This document shows positions 9,644-17,996 of a stretch of 40,049 nt of DNA, one piece after another. The number at the start of each line of letters is the position of its first letter. The stretch's first letter is position 1. The notes below the pieces were generated by a model, which saw only the letters and a list, made by a program, of their open reading frames with translations, was not told where the DNA came from and did no database searches. Made by a program: the position numbers and the translations under genes. Origin of the DNA: Natrinema hispanicum (GTDB lineage Archaea; Halobacteriota; Halobacteria; Halobacteriales; Natrialbaceae); contig NZ_FOIC01000023.1 of the NCBI RefSeq assembly GCF_900111485.1, positions 1 through 40,049 on the forward strand. Direction: 5' to 3'.

Positions 9644-10038
9644 CAACGATCATCATCATCAAATCGGTTGAACATCATGCGTCCGTTCGAGAGATCCTCG
9701 GATCGGTCGTAGATGACGGTGAACGAGTCTACTTTCTCAGACTGCCGACTGTCCGGTGTCTCGGACCGCTCATCCAGGAGGTCAATCCGATGATCAACTA
9801 CGGTGTCGACTACACGATCACTCCGCTTCCCGAGGGATACGACGTGTCCACGCTCGTCGAGTTCGCGACCGAATTCGATGCGAATAGAATCTGCATCGGC
9901 ATCTCCGACCGAACGCTAACAGGCAAGGCGCGGATCGACGATCTGACGCAATCGATTTTACTCCACGACGACATTTCGGGCGACTTCGTCGTCGGCGAAC
10001 ACGCGATCATTCTGGAGGAGCTCGAGTATGGAGACTAA
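9640..10038 (+). CDS. Divergent UspA-like protein
   Basis: A 132-residue protein whose ATG overlaps the stop of the HTH-10 regulator by 4 nt. A longer frame starting at 9325 runs out of frame inside the regulator and is not the true start. The C-terminal half carries the universal-stress-protein pattern: EFATEFDANRICIGISDRTLTGKARIDDLTQSILL resembles the usual A-D-x-I-V-I-G ... G-K ... S-x-x-x-L-L segment. The N-terminal strand MTTIIIIKSVEHHASVREIL lacks the usual signature, so nucleotide binding is uncertain. Coupling to the regulator suggests a joint sensory role. A different alpha/beta fold is possible. Confidence 0.6.
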   Translation: MTTIIIIKSVEHHASVREILGSVVDDGERVYFLRLPTVRCLGPLIQEVNPMINYGVDYTITPLPEGYDVSTLVEFATEFDANRICIGISDRTLTGKARIDDLTQSILLHDDISGDFVVGEHAIILEELEYGD

Positions 10039-10113
10039 CCGTACGAGACAGTTGCGAGCCCGAACCGGCCTACGAACACCAGTTTACCGAATCCAAGCAC
10101 CACTCAGTAAGCT

Positions 10114-12621
10114 ATGAGTCCATCCGATCGAGCCGACGACCGACGCACCGAGGCACGACGCGAAAAAGAAGCGGTCCGCGAGAAGCGACGACGAGGGGAG
10201 GGGATCGGCTGGAACGGCCGGACACTCCGCGAGCAGTTGGCCGAACTCGAGGACAAAACGGAAGCGACGGATCACTACTGTGGGCTGTCGGAGCTGGAAT
10301 TGAAAAACGAGGATCCGATTCGATACGAGCAGTTGTACGCGCGCCTCCGTGGTGATCTCGTGACAGCACGCGAGACGTCGAAAGAGGTGTCCGCGACGCC
10401 GATCGTCGAGCAGGAGGGTGAGCTGTGCTACGGCCTCTTTACTCCTGAAGGAGACTCGATCGCCGTCTCGACGGGAATCATCGTCCACGTCCACACGATG
10501 AGTGAGGCGATCAAGTTCATGATCAACCACGACTACGAGGAGAGCCCTGGTATCGAACCGGGCGACATCTTCGTCAACAACGATCCCCACGTTGGCGACG
10601 TGCATCCGTGTGATCTTATGACGATCATTCCCATCTTCCATGAGGGAGAACTCATCGCCTGGGTTGGTGGGGTAAACCACGTCATCGACACTGGTGCGAT
10701 CGGCCCGGGGAGTATGAACGTCTCGCAGGCCTCTCGCTTTGGCGATGGTGCCTACTACACGGCCCGCAAGATCGGCGAAAACTTCGACCTCTACAACTCC
10801 TGGAAGAAGGAATACCCTGCCAAGACCCGGACACCGGATTTCCTCAAGCTCGATGAGCGGACGCGGATGACCGGCTGTCTGATGATCCGCCATTCGGTCA
10901 AGGAGATGATAGCCGAACACGGGGTCGAGACGTTCAAGCAACTTTCTCGTGAAGCCGTTGAGGACGGTCGTCGAGGGTTTCGGAGCCGGATCAAGAAAAC
11001 TATGCTTCCCGGAACCTATCGCGGTGCTTCGTTCGTCGACGCCCTCTACGAGGGCCAGGAAAACGTCACTCGCGAGTATGCCCAAGAAAATCACATCATG
11101 CACGCGCCTTCGGAACTCCACATCCGAGAAGACGGAACGTTTCAGGTCTCCTTCGAGGGCGCGAACAAGTGGGGTTGGCACCCGTTTAACTGTACGCCGG
11201 CTGCGATACAGGGCGGCATCTGGGTAATGCTCACCCAGACGGTGATTCCAAACGAACTGGTTAATGACGGTGCCTACTACGCCTGTGATTTCCACCTGCC
11301 GGTTGGCTCGTGGGCCAACACCCAGAACACGGAAACAGCCCACGCCTACGCCTGGCACTTCCTCGTCTCAGCGTGGGCACCGCTCTGGCAGCATCTCTCA
11401 CGAGGGTACTTCGCCCGCGGCTTCTGGGAGGAGATCAACGCCGGGAACGCCAACACGTCGAACTGGCTGCAGGGCGGCGGTATCGACCAGTTCGACAAAC
11501 TCCACGCCGTCAACTCCTTCGAGTCGGCCTGTGAGGGCGTCGGTGCCCGCTACGTTGAGGACGGTGAACCACATGCCTCGGCGGTCTGGAACCCGGAAGG
11601 TGATATGGGTGATGCCGAAGCGTGGGAAACAGTCGAACCACTTCCGTTCCTTGGACGGGCAGTCAAGCCGAATACGGGCGGTGTAGGCCGCCGGGCAGGC
11701 GGTGCCGGCTTCGAGTCCATGCGAACGGTTAAAGACGTCAGCAGATGGCTGCTCTACGAGATGGGCAACGGGTACATGACCAGCGATGGCGGTCTCTTCG
11801 GTGGCTATCCTGCTGCATCGGGGTATATCCTCAACGCTAGAAATACCGATCTCGAGGAACGCTTCGAGAACCGCGATGACTACCCGCAACACGATCTCGA
11901 CCCCGAAAGTGGTGACTTCGAATCCAAGATCGATGGCGACGTTACTCGCCGCCCGGAGGGAATCAGCACCCCCAAGGAGTTCGACGACTACGACATGTAC
12001 CTGAACTACCTCCGCGGTGGCTCGGGGCTTGGTGATCCACTCGAGCGCGATCCCGAGGATGTCCTCGCAGACATCCACGATGGGTACGTGCTGCCCCGGC
12101 ATGCGGAAGACGCCTACGGCGTCATCGTCGAGAAAGTCGACGACGAAGCAAGGCACAACTCCGCTGTCCAGGGCGAATGGGAGCTTGACGCGGACGCGAC
12201 CGAACAGCTCCGCGAAGAGCGGATGCGAGAACGCGCCGAGACAGCCCAGCCGGTCTCCGAATGGTATGCGGAAGAACGTGAGCGCATTCGTAACGGGGAC
12301 GACCTCATCGACGACGTCAAGAAGACCTACGAGAGCAGCATGCGGATGAGTACGCAGTTCGCCACCTTCTTCCGCGATTTCTGGGAGCTACCGGACGAGT
12401 TCGGGTTCGACCTCAGCAAGAAGGCACAGAAATCACTCGATAACCGGTTCGACTCCGGACTTCGTCCGATGTGGGACAGCCCCACACGGGGACACAAAAC
12501 GTGGCTCGACGTTGGTGACGAACCGTACGTCCCATACACGTGGACCGACCGCTCTATTCGGGACCTCTCTGGTCCGGAATCGACGTTTGGCGATCGGGAA
12601 CAGGCGGCCGATGATGACTAA
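10114..12621 (+). CDS. Acetone-carboxylase-type alpha subunit (HyuB/AcxB-like), stand-alone copy 2
   Basis: An 835-residue paralog of the alpha subunit at 3622-6144. It is collinear along its length and nearly identical through the middle (for example SNWLQGGGIDQFDKLHAV and RTVKDVSRWLLYEMGNG in both). It differs mainly in the N-terminal 60 residues and the C-terminal 80. The metal region is conserved (DPHVGDVHPCD, then GGVNH; His164, Asp167, His189), so it is probably active. No beta or gamma gene accompanies it; the nearest partners are the upstream operon's. Many third codon positions differ from copy 1, with more T and A here, so it is not a recent tandem copy. It may be an alternative subunit that changes substrate range, or a copy gained from a related haloarchaeon. 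Confidence 0.88.
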   Translation: MSPSDRADDRRTEARREKEAVREKRRRGEGIGWNGRTLREQLAELEDKTEATDHYCGLSELELKNEDPIRYEQLYARLRGDLVTARETSKEVSATPIVEQEGELCYGLFTPEGDSIAVSTGIIVHVHTMSEAIKFMINHDYEESPGIEPGDIFVNNDPHVGDVHPCDLMTIIPIFHEGELIAWVGGVNHVIDTGAIGPGSMNVSQASRFGDGAYYTARKIGENFDLYNSWKKEYPAKTRTPDFLKLDERTRMTGCLMIRHSVKEMIAEHGVETFKQLSREAVEDGRRGFRSRIKKTMLPGTYRGASFVDALYEGQENVTREYAQENHIMHAPSELHIREDGTFQVSFEGANKWGWHPFNCTPAAIQGGIWVMLTQTVIPNELVNDGAYYACDFHLPVGSWANTQNTETAHAYAWHFLVSAWAPLWQHLSRGYFARGFWEEINAGNANTSNWLQGGGIDQFDKLHAVNSFESACEGVGARYVEDGEPHASAVWNPEGDMGDAEAWETVEPLPFLGRAVKPNTGGVGRRAGGAGFESMRTVKDVSRWLLYEMGNGYMTSDGGLFGGYPAASGYILNARNTDLEERFENRDDYPQHDLDPESGDFESKIDGDVTRRPEGISTPKEFDDYDMYLNYLRGGSGLGDPLERDPEDVLADIHDGYVLPRHAEDAYGVIVEKVDDEARHNSAVQGEWELDADATEQLREERMRERAETAQPVSEWYAEERERIRNGDDLIDDVKKTYESSMRMSTQFATFFRDFWELPDEFGFDLSKKAQKSLDNRFDSGLRPMWDSPTRGHKTWLDVGDEPYVPYTWTDRSIRDLSGPESTFGDREQAADDD

Positions 12622-13020
12622 CGCGCCGACTGACAGCGGTGGGATCTCCGCACCCGGCGATCGGTGAACGTTCCTCTTCCGTTCCGGCAGTGGGTATGGG
12701 GTTACGACTCGCGGCGAAACACGGTTGGCAAGAACAGGGATCATTCTAAACTGGGAGGACGCATAAAACAGTACGACCCGGTGAGGTCGCGTTCAGTGGC
12801 CCCGCCGGCACGTCTGGTTATGAAGTGCAGGAGTTGTGGGTAGTCGGGGCCATGCGGAAAATAGGAAGGCTCGCAAAAGGATCCGTGGCAGGAACGTGCC
12901 TGCACCACCGCCCCGAAACGTACTTCAGTTGTTGCTATAGCTACGTTGTTTTTCACGAGAATATAATATATGCACGTAGCTGTAACACATTCTTAGGATG
13001 CCTCCGACACAGAGTGAATC
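12622..13020. other. Intergenic region with promoter and dyad upstream of the CPBP protease
   Basis: About 400 bases without a supported gene; short frames here have no coding character. The left half is GC-rich. The right half (12930-13020) becomes A/T-rich and carries the TATA-like run and inverted repeat described as a separate feature. Confidence 0.5.
12939..12981 (+). promoter_or_regulatory. Inverted repeat flanking a TATA-like box
   Basis: AGCTACGT (12939-12946) and its exact complement ACGTAGCT (12974-12981) bracket an A/T-rich run (aatataatatat, about 12960-12971) that looks like an archaeal TATA box. Predicted transcription would start near 12993, some 28 nt before the ATG at 13021. 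Arms on both sides of the box suggest an operator that blocks TBP/TFB access. Which regulator binds is unknown. Confidence 0.4.
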
Positions 13021-13974
13021 ATGAACTCGCGTGGAATAGCTGAGCCGAGCTCGAGTGATTCCGCAGTGAATACGCGAAAAGTGAGTGCGTTTCTCGTCCT
13101 CGCGTTCGGTATCTCGTGGACTGCCGCCGCGATGCTGTACATTTCCGGAATTGAGTACGGCGGAATCACGAGCACGGTACTCGTTGTCGTCTTCTTCATG
13201 TGGGCACCTGCAATCGCCGCCATCGGGGTTCAACTCAGATATGGCGACCCGATCCGAAGGGACACCGGTTTCGTCCGCGGGTGACTCCGCTGGGTCGCCA
13301 TCGCGTGGCTGGCTCCGATCGTTCTCTTGGCCGTGACCATTGGAATCGGCCTCCTACTGCCGAGCGTCGAATTCACCACGGACTACGGCGCGTTCCTCGT
13401 CGAACAGGGGTTGTCGGAGGACCAGATTGCAGAGTCCCTCGCTGTTCTCGACGAGGTTCCGGTTCCGCCGATCGTTCTGTTCGTCGTACAGGGACTCGTT
13501 GCGGGGCTAACGATCAACGCCCTCGCAGCGCTGGGTGAGGAACTCGGGTGGCGCGGCTTACTGTTGGCAGAACTCTCGCCGCTGGGATTCTGGCGTGTTT
13601 CGGGTATCACGGGCGTCGTCTGGGGTATCTGGCATGCACCGATAATCCTGCAAGGCCACAACTTTCCGGACGCACCGGTGGTCGGCGTGATCATGATGTC
13701 CGTCTGGACCGTCGCCGCGTCGCCAGTGTTCACCTATCTGACCGTGCGGGCGCAATCCGTCCTCGCCGCCGCATTCTTTCACGGGACTTTCAACGCGGTC
13801 GGCTGGTTCTCGTTAGTCTATCTCACTGGTGCCACGAACCTCGTGATCGCCCCTGTCGGTATCGCCGGGATCGGAGCGGCGATCCTCGCGACGAGTGCCT
13901 GCGTGGTCCACGATCGCTATCTCGCTCACGAGCCGATTATCACCGGTGGCCCCATCTCACCATGGGGGCGCTGA
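13021..13974 (+). pseudogene. CPBP-family intramembrane metalloprotease broken by an in-frame TGA
   Basis: One continuous reading frame (318 codons with the stop) holds a full CPBP/CAAX-type membrane protease, except for a TGA at 13282-13284 after codon 87. Upstream is MNSRGIAEPS with two membrane segments (VSAFLVLAFGISWTAAAML; TSTVLVVVFFMWAPAIAAIG). Downstream the same frame continues LRWVAIAWLAPIVLLAV and includes the family motifs EELGWRGLLL, IWHAPIIL and FHGTFNAVGW, whose Glu, Arg and His residues form the metal site. The stop falls in TGFVRG-stop-LRWVAIAW, where a Trp (TGG) would fit. All else is intact, so it is a recent nonsense mutation or a sequencing error. A TTG at 13327 could start a shortened product with the active site but without the first helices. 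Confidence 0.75.
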
Positions 13975-14072
13975 GCGGCCGTATTTTCAATCTCGCTGTT
14001 TCGCTGTCATAAATCATTAGAGAGGAGAGACGCGGGTGATGTTTGCAGTCGTTGATTCAACCGACTTCGCGG

Positions 14073-14948
14073 TCAGAGTATGGTGGTCTCTCCACTCTCG
14101 CGGTCGCGACGCGTCTCACTAGTCGCGAAGGCCGCCATGTGGGGGAAGTCTGCAATCAGCCCGTCGACGTTCAACTCGAGCGGGGCTCGTGCCTCCCGCC
14201 AGCTATCGATCGTCCAGACGTTCACGTCCCGATTTTCACTATGTGCAGTTTCCACGAGGTCGCGGTCAAGGATGCCTGTAGATGGATTAACTGCTACAGC
14301 GTCGAGTTCGCGGGCAATGTCTACATTCTCAGCTTTGTTCGCTCCGAAAATCGGAGCCACGTCCACGCGCGGATCGACGTCTCGAACCGCTCGAAGCGCG
14401 TCTGGGTCGAACGAGGACACGTAGTACTCTCCTGGATACTGTGATGCAATACCCAACGCGCGTTCGGCAAACTCGTCCCAAGAGAGAGGCCCTGAATCCT
14501 TGAATTCGATGTTCATCGTCACGCTCGGCTTGACTGCATCGAGCGTTTCGGCGAGCGTTGGGATCGTCTCCCCGGACTCGAGCACTTCGGCTTTCAACAC
14601 TGTTTCGGATGGGGTTTCACTGACGAGGCCGTCTTTATCCGTGAGGTCATCGAGTGCCGCGTCGTGAAAGACGACGATTTTCCCGTCGCTCGTCGCCTCG
14701 ACGTCGATTTCAATTCGATCAGCCCCGAGCCGCGACGAGCCCTCCATGGCCGCGATCGTATTTTGGGGGAACACGTCTCTGAACCCGCGGTGTGCCGTTA
14801 TATGGGGTTTCTCTTGCGATCCTTGGCTTGGGCTCCCATGCGCTGTTCCGGTGCTACTTACCATCGAGACACCGAGCGCCGCGCCAGTCGCTTTGACGAC
14901 GTTCCGTCGTGATACACGGTCCATAATACGGGTATTATCTCGTGACAT
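14073..14948 (-). CDS. Secreted glycerophosphodiester phosphodiesterase (GDPD)
   Basis: A GDPD-family TIM barrel preceded by a twin-arginine signal (MDRVSRRNVVKATGAALGVSMV), so it should be exported folded. Catalytic motifs are clear: ITAHRGFRDVFPQNTIAA (first His, Arg, Asn), RIEIDVEATSDGKIVVFHD (Glu, Asp, second His), and later NIEFKD and VWTIDSWREA. The enzyme hydrolyses glycerophosphodiesters to glycerol phosphate plus an alcohol, which outside the cell would serve lipid turnover or phosphate scavenging. Possible starts are 14963, 14948 and 14924. A TATA-like TTTTATAT on the opposite strand (14981-14988) predicts transcription from about 14958, which argues against 14963. The gene stands alone and is convergent with the broken CPBP gene. 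Confidence 0.85.
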   Translation of the reverse strand: MSRDNTRIMDRVSRRNVVKATGAALGVSMVSSTGTAHGSPSQGSQEKPHITAHRGFRDVFPQNTIAAMEGSSRLGADRIEIDVEATSDGKIVVFHDAALDDLTDKDGLVSETPSETVLKAEVLESGETIPTLAETLDAVKPSVTMNIEFKDSGPLSWDEFAERALGIASQYPGEYYVSSFDPDALRAVRDVDPRVDVAPIFGANKAENVDIARELDAVAVNPSTGILDRDLVETAHSENRDVNVWTIDSWREARAPLELNVDGLIADFPHMAAFATSETRRDRESGETTIL

Positions 14949-14963
14949 CGAGTAAGCCGGCAT

Positions 14964-15339
14964 CGACCTCGCTTATGACGTTTTATATGATGTATATTCC
15001 CCTCTAATTAACGGCTCAAGTATACAAGTTCACAATATAGTGTTACTGACACTATTTGAGAACATCGAACGTGAACAAGAACGAGATATGAAGAGCTACA
15101 CAGGGAACAACGGAGTCGCCAGCGTCCACCGATCACCGATTGTACGGCGACTCGAGACGCCCGCGGATCCGGGCTCCTGCAGAATAGGATATACAGCACG
15201 ATCGAACCACGGCCTGGGAGCTGATCAGAGACGTCGGAGACGCCATCCCGAGCAACCAGTCCAAAGAATGGCTCGACATCCAGCGTCGTGTCCACGACTA
15301 CGCGCAGCGTGGGTGTTGGAACCCTCCTGCGATAACCGA
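14964..15339. other. Intergenic region with a possible gene fragment
   Basis: The left end (14970-15060) is A/T-rich promoter sequence of the GDPD gene. The right half is GC-rich and contains a short coding-like stretch, listed separately at 15188-15342. No complete gene is visible. Confidence 0.4.
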
Positions 15340-15342
15340 TTA
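15188..15342 (+). pseudogene. Possible C-terminal remnant of an unknown protein
   Basis: After a TAG at 15185-15187 the frame runs 51 codons to a TAA at 15340-15342 with strongly GC-ending codons and protein-like content (AWELIRDVGDAIPSNQ, EWLDIQRRVHDYAQRGCWN). No ATG, GTG or TTG lies in frame and upstream frames show no clear continuation, so any gene has lost its start. I do not recognise the family. It could instead be a chance open stretch. Confidence 0.25.
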
Positions 15343-15792
15343 ATTTGCTTCGATAGTTACGTTCGTTGGCGTCGGATTCCCGATATTGTCGCCAACGGGA
15401 CAACGCTCCTCGACTTCCTCGCTCAGCGCATCCAGGGTTTCCTGATCGGCAGCAGACTCGACGTGGATCGTCACGCCAAGTTCCTGGTAGCCTGCGCGAA
15501 CATCGTCGGCCGTGCCGAGGAATTTTCGCGGGTCGAGATCGCCCTGAATTTCGATCTCGACATTGTCGAGGTCGATCCCCCGCTCTTCGCCGACGGTATG
15601 GACGACAACGTTGAGGCAGCCAGCCCACGCGCCGATGAGGTACTCAACTGGGTTTGGGCCGTCGTTGGTGCCACCTAATGCTGTAGGCTCATCAATGACG
15701 AACTCGAAGTCCCGTGCCTCGACGACCGTCTTTGTCTCGCTCTCACTTTCTGCTGAAACCGCGAACTGTTGGATATGGTCTGCCTCGCTCAT
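15340..15792 (-). CDS. OsmC/Ohr-family peroxiredoxin-like protein
   Basis: A 150-residue OsmC-fold protein. Both catalytic cysteines are in place: Cys59 in IGAWAGCLNVVVH and Cys131 in VEERCPVGDNIGNPTPTNV. The Glu50 region (GPNPVEYLIG) is also typical. The family reduces organic hydroperoxides with a dithiol donor in the cytoplasm. This one belongs to the shorter OsmC/YhfA-like type, with PVGDN after the second Cys. The gene is monocistronic. The ATG at 15792 directly opens the conserved part (MSEADHIQQFAVSAES). Another long frame on the same strand (15008-15628) is in a different phase and is Arg-rich noise. Confidence 0.85.
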   Translation of the reverse strand: MSEADHIQQFAVSAESESETKTVVEARDFEFVIDEPTALGGTNDGPNPVEYLIGAWAGCLNVVVHTVGEERGIDLDNVEIEIQGDLDPRKFLGTADDVRAGYQELGVTIHVESAADQETLDALSEEVEERCPVGDNIGNPTPTNVTIEAN

Positions 15793-16026
15793 CGTTTCGG
15801 TTGATGGGACGACATCGCATTAAGCGAACGACAGGGGGCAGATACGCCGCCCTCTGTGACGCTCGCGTTCCGCGTTATTTCGCTCGAGCGTCCTCGAACC
15901 TCTCGTTTGTCGTGGATCGAGATTGCGAAGGAAGTCAGTTCTTCCGGCAAGTGTTTCGAGACGAGCGAGTCGGCAATGGCTTCGCGAACGGAGCGCTATC
16001 GGAGCCAAACGGCGTGGAAACAGCGT

Positions 16027-16206
16027 TCACTTGTGGTGGTGCACCCAGTTAGTGAGTTTAATAAACGAGGACTCCTCACACGCGCCACACGAATCCGGTG
16101 GCTCGAACGTATGCTCGCCTCCAGATTCGTGGATCGGCGTACCTGCATGGGTTATTTGACAGTTCTCGCAGACGTATTGTACCGGCTTCTCTGGAGCATG
16201 TGCCAT
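16027..16206 (-). CDS. Small zinc-ribbon protein
   Basis: A small protein of 59 residues from the ATG at 16206 (MAHAPEKP), or 68 from 16233. It has two CxxC knuckles, VCENCQITH and CGACEESSF, separated by an acidic, His-containing loop (HESGGEHTFEPPDS). This is the layout of the small single-zinc-ribbon proteins abundant in haloarchaea, which often act as regulatory or adaptor proteins. The partner is unknown. It is not obviously in an operon: the OsmC gene upstream (to 15792 downstream on this strand) is separated by more than 230 nt. Confidence 0.68.
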   Translation of the reverse strand: MAHAPEKPVQYVCENCQITHAGTPIHESGGEHTFEPPDSCGACEESSFIKLTNWVHHHK

Positions 16207-16332
16207 GTTACCACTGGCATCGATATCACACATAGTACTGTTGGCTCCACGCCCGGAATTACTTGAATGCCGAGAGCTCCATTCCTGCTCTCAGCGAGGG
16301 AACGAGTCGACAGAGCGACGATAGAACCGGCT

Positions 16333-16458
16333 TCAGGCACTCTCGAGCCAGCCAGCATCGGCGGCGATGGCATACAGTTCGTAGACGAATACGATCGCGA
16401 CGCCGAGTATTGCGCCCCACAACAACACAGCAAACAGCGTCGACCCGATGACAGCCAT
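16333..16458 (-). CDS. 41-residue membrane protein, presumed small subunit of the SSS symporter
   Basis: Its ATG (16458-16456) shares one base with the TGA of the symporter gene (TGATG overlap), and it ends at TGA 16335-16333. The protein is MAVIGSTLFAVLLWGAILG, then VAIVFVYELYAIAADAGWLESA: one hydrophobic helix (residues 2-26) and a short acidic tail. Very small one-helix proteins directly downstream of sodium:solute symporters are known as accessory subunits of some SSS and NSS transporters. The overlap, size and topology fit that role here. It is below usual gene-finding length cutoffs and is easily missed. No motif beyond the helix can be read. Confidence 0.68.
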   Translation of the reverse strand: MAVIGSTLFAVLLWGAILGVAIVFVYELYAIAADAGWLESA

Positions 16459-17996
16459 CAGTCGCGCACCTCCCCGCCGTCGGTCGTCGGCTCGTCGAGT
16501 TGCTGGATTTCGGTTGTGAGCTCGCCGTGGTCGTACTCGCCGGCAAAGAGCTGTGCCGCAACCAGCGTTCCGACGGTCGAGACGAGAAAGGCACCACCGA
16601 AGGCGGTCAAGTAGAGCGGATCCGCAGCCGGGAGGAGACCTCCGAGGACCGGAATCGACCGCAAGAGGCCAGCGAAATCGGGGAAGTACGCGAGCCCGAC
16701 CGCGAGCCCGAGCACGCTACTGGCGAGTGCGCCCGTGCCGGTGAGTCGCTCCGAGTAAAGACCATACAGAAGCGGGAACGCGACCGCCGCGCCGAGCAGA
16801 TCGGCGAGAAAGAACAGTCGGAGGACGCTCCGGGCACGGAGGCTGACGTAGATCGCACTGACGGCGACGACGATGGTCAACAGGCGCGCACCGAGTTTGA
16901 GCGATCGGTCGTCCGGGTCGGACAGTAGCCGGGGCAAATCCGCGGTGACGATGCTCGAGAGGGCATTGAACAGCGTGTCGACGGAACTCATCACCAGCAA
17001 GAGCGCAATGAGGACGACCGCAAGGACGATCCACTCGGGGAACGCGGTCTGCAGGAGCACGAAGAAGGCGATGTCGGCGTTGTATGCTGAACTCGTCACG
17101 TCAGTCACGATGTCAGCGCTGCCGGCCGCGACGAGGCCGAAGAGGCCCGCGAGGAAGACGATGAGACCGTTTGCGATGGTGGCGTTGCGAAAGCCGCGCT
17201 CGACCGTCCGCCCGTCCTCGGCGGCGTAGATCCGCTGCCACCACAGCTGGTTGATCAACTCGGCTCCGAGAATGGCAAAGGCAAGCGCAAGCCCGAACTG
17301 GAGGCCAGGCACAAAGCCAGGATCGAGCAGTGATGGGTTCGTAGCCGTGATTCCGTCGTGGATCTCACCGGCACCGCCGAGTGAGACGATCGCACCCGCG
17401 AAGGCAATGACCAGCAGTGGCAAAACGAGTAACGCCTGAATCGAGTCCGTGAAGATCGACGCCCGGAGACCGCCGTAGCTCGTGTACAACAGGACGAACC
17501 CGCCAACAAGGACGGCGGTCTGCCACTGGGGGACGCCGGCCACGAGCGAGAGTGCGCCGGCGATCCCGGTCAACTCGGCGGCGAGGAAGACGAACATATA
17601 GAGGCAACTCACCAGCAGGACGAACGCGTACATCGCCGTGCCGTACCGTGCGTGGGCGTACTCCGTCAGTGAGTGGCCGTTCGGAATTACTTCCCGGATG
17701 CGTGGCCCGACTCTCGAGTAGGCCAGCATCGGAAGTGCTTCGCCGATCGCATAGCCGACGACGGCGGCGATCCCAAAGCTCGCCCCGGCCTCCGGCGCTG
17801 CCAGCAGAATCCAAACGCCCATCACGGAGGCAACGAGCGTCGCTGTCGTCCGGCCGGTTCCGGTCGAGTTCCGAGCCGTGATTAGATCCTCGACAGTTCC
17901 GACCCGTCGCCGCGAATACCAGAGTCCGATGACGGTAAATCCGACCAGCACTGCGATGGTCAGGCCGAGCGCCACAGCTGTGCTTACCACGATCAA
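16458..17996 (-). CDS. Sodium:solute symporter (SSS family), probable thiamin-precursor transporter
   Basis: A 512-residue SSS-family transporter with about 13 membrane helices, beginning VALGLTIAVLVGFTVIGLWYSRRR. Family features include TARNSTGTGRTTATLVASVMGVW, the GYAIGEALPMLAY segment, and LINQLWWQRIYAAEDGRTVERGF, a typical central SSS motif. It should couple Na+ entry to solute uptake. The likely start is a TTG at 17996 that overlaps the stop of the second TenA gene in a TTGA; a GTG at 17990 is the alternative. Its place inside a TenA operon suggests a thiamin breakdown product such as the aminopyrimidine as substrate. This rests on context only, since SSS sequences do not reveal specificity to the eye. 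Confidence 0.85.
   Translation of the reverse strand: MIVVSTAVALGLTIAVLVGFTVIGLWYSRRRVGTVEDLITARNSTGTGRTTATLVASVMGVWILLAAPEAGASFGIAAVVGYAIGEALPMLAYSRVGPRIREVIPNGHSLTEYAHARYGTAMYAFVLLVSCLYMFVFLAAELTGIAGALSLVAGVPQWQTAVLVGGFVLLYTSYGGLRASIFTDSIQALLVLPLLVIAFAGAIVSLGGAGEIHDGITATNPSLLDPGFVPGLQFGLALAFAILGAELINQLWWQRIYAAEDGRTVERGFRNATIANGLIVFLAGLFGLVAAGSADIVTDVTSSAYNADIAFFVLLQTAFPEWIVLAVVLIALLLVMSSVDTLFNALSSIVTADLPRLLSDPDDRSLKLGARLLTIVVAVSAIYVSLRARSVLRLFFLADLLGAAVAFPLLYGLYSERLTGTGALASSVLGLAVGLAYFPDFAGLLRSIPVLGGLLPAADPLYLTAFGGAFLVSTVGTLVAAQLFAGEYDHGELTTEIQQLDEPTTDGGEVRD

Noticed and set aside
9325-10038. A 237-codon forward frame as one protein
   Set aside because: Its first 105 codons run out of phase through the HTH-10 regulator and read as Arg-rich noise. 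The real gene is the last 132 codons, starting at the ATGA overlap at 9640.
13282-13284. TGA read as selenocysteine in the CPBP gene
   Set aside because: Haloarchaea are not known to use selenocysteine. The site is not at a catalytic residue and no SECIS-like hairpin is apparent. A nonsense change is simpler.
15008-15628. 206-codon reverse frame overlapping the OsmC gene
   Set aside because: It runs in a different phase of the same strand as the clear OsmC gene, is rich in Arg and Cys, and has no recognisable domain.
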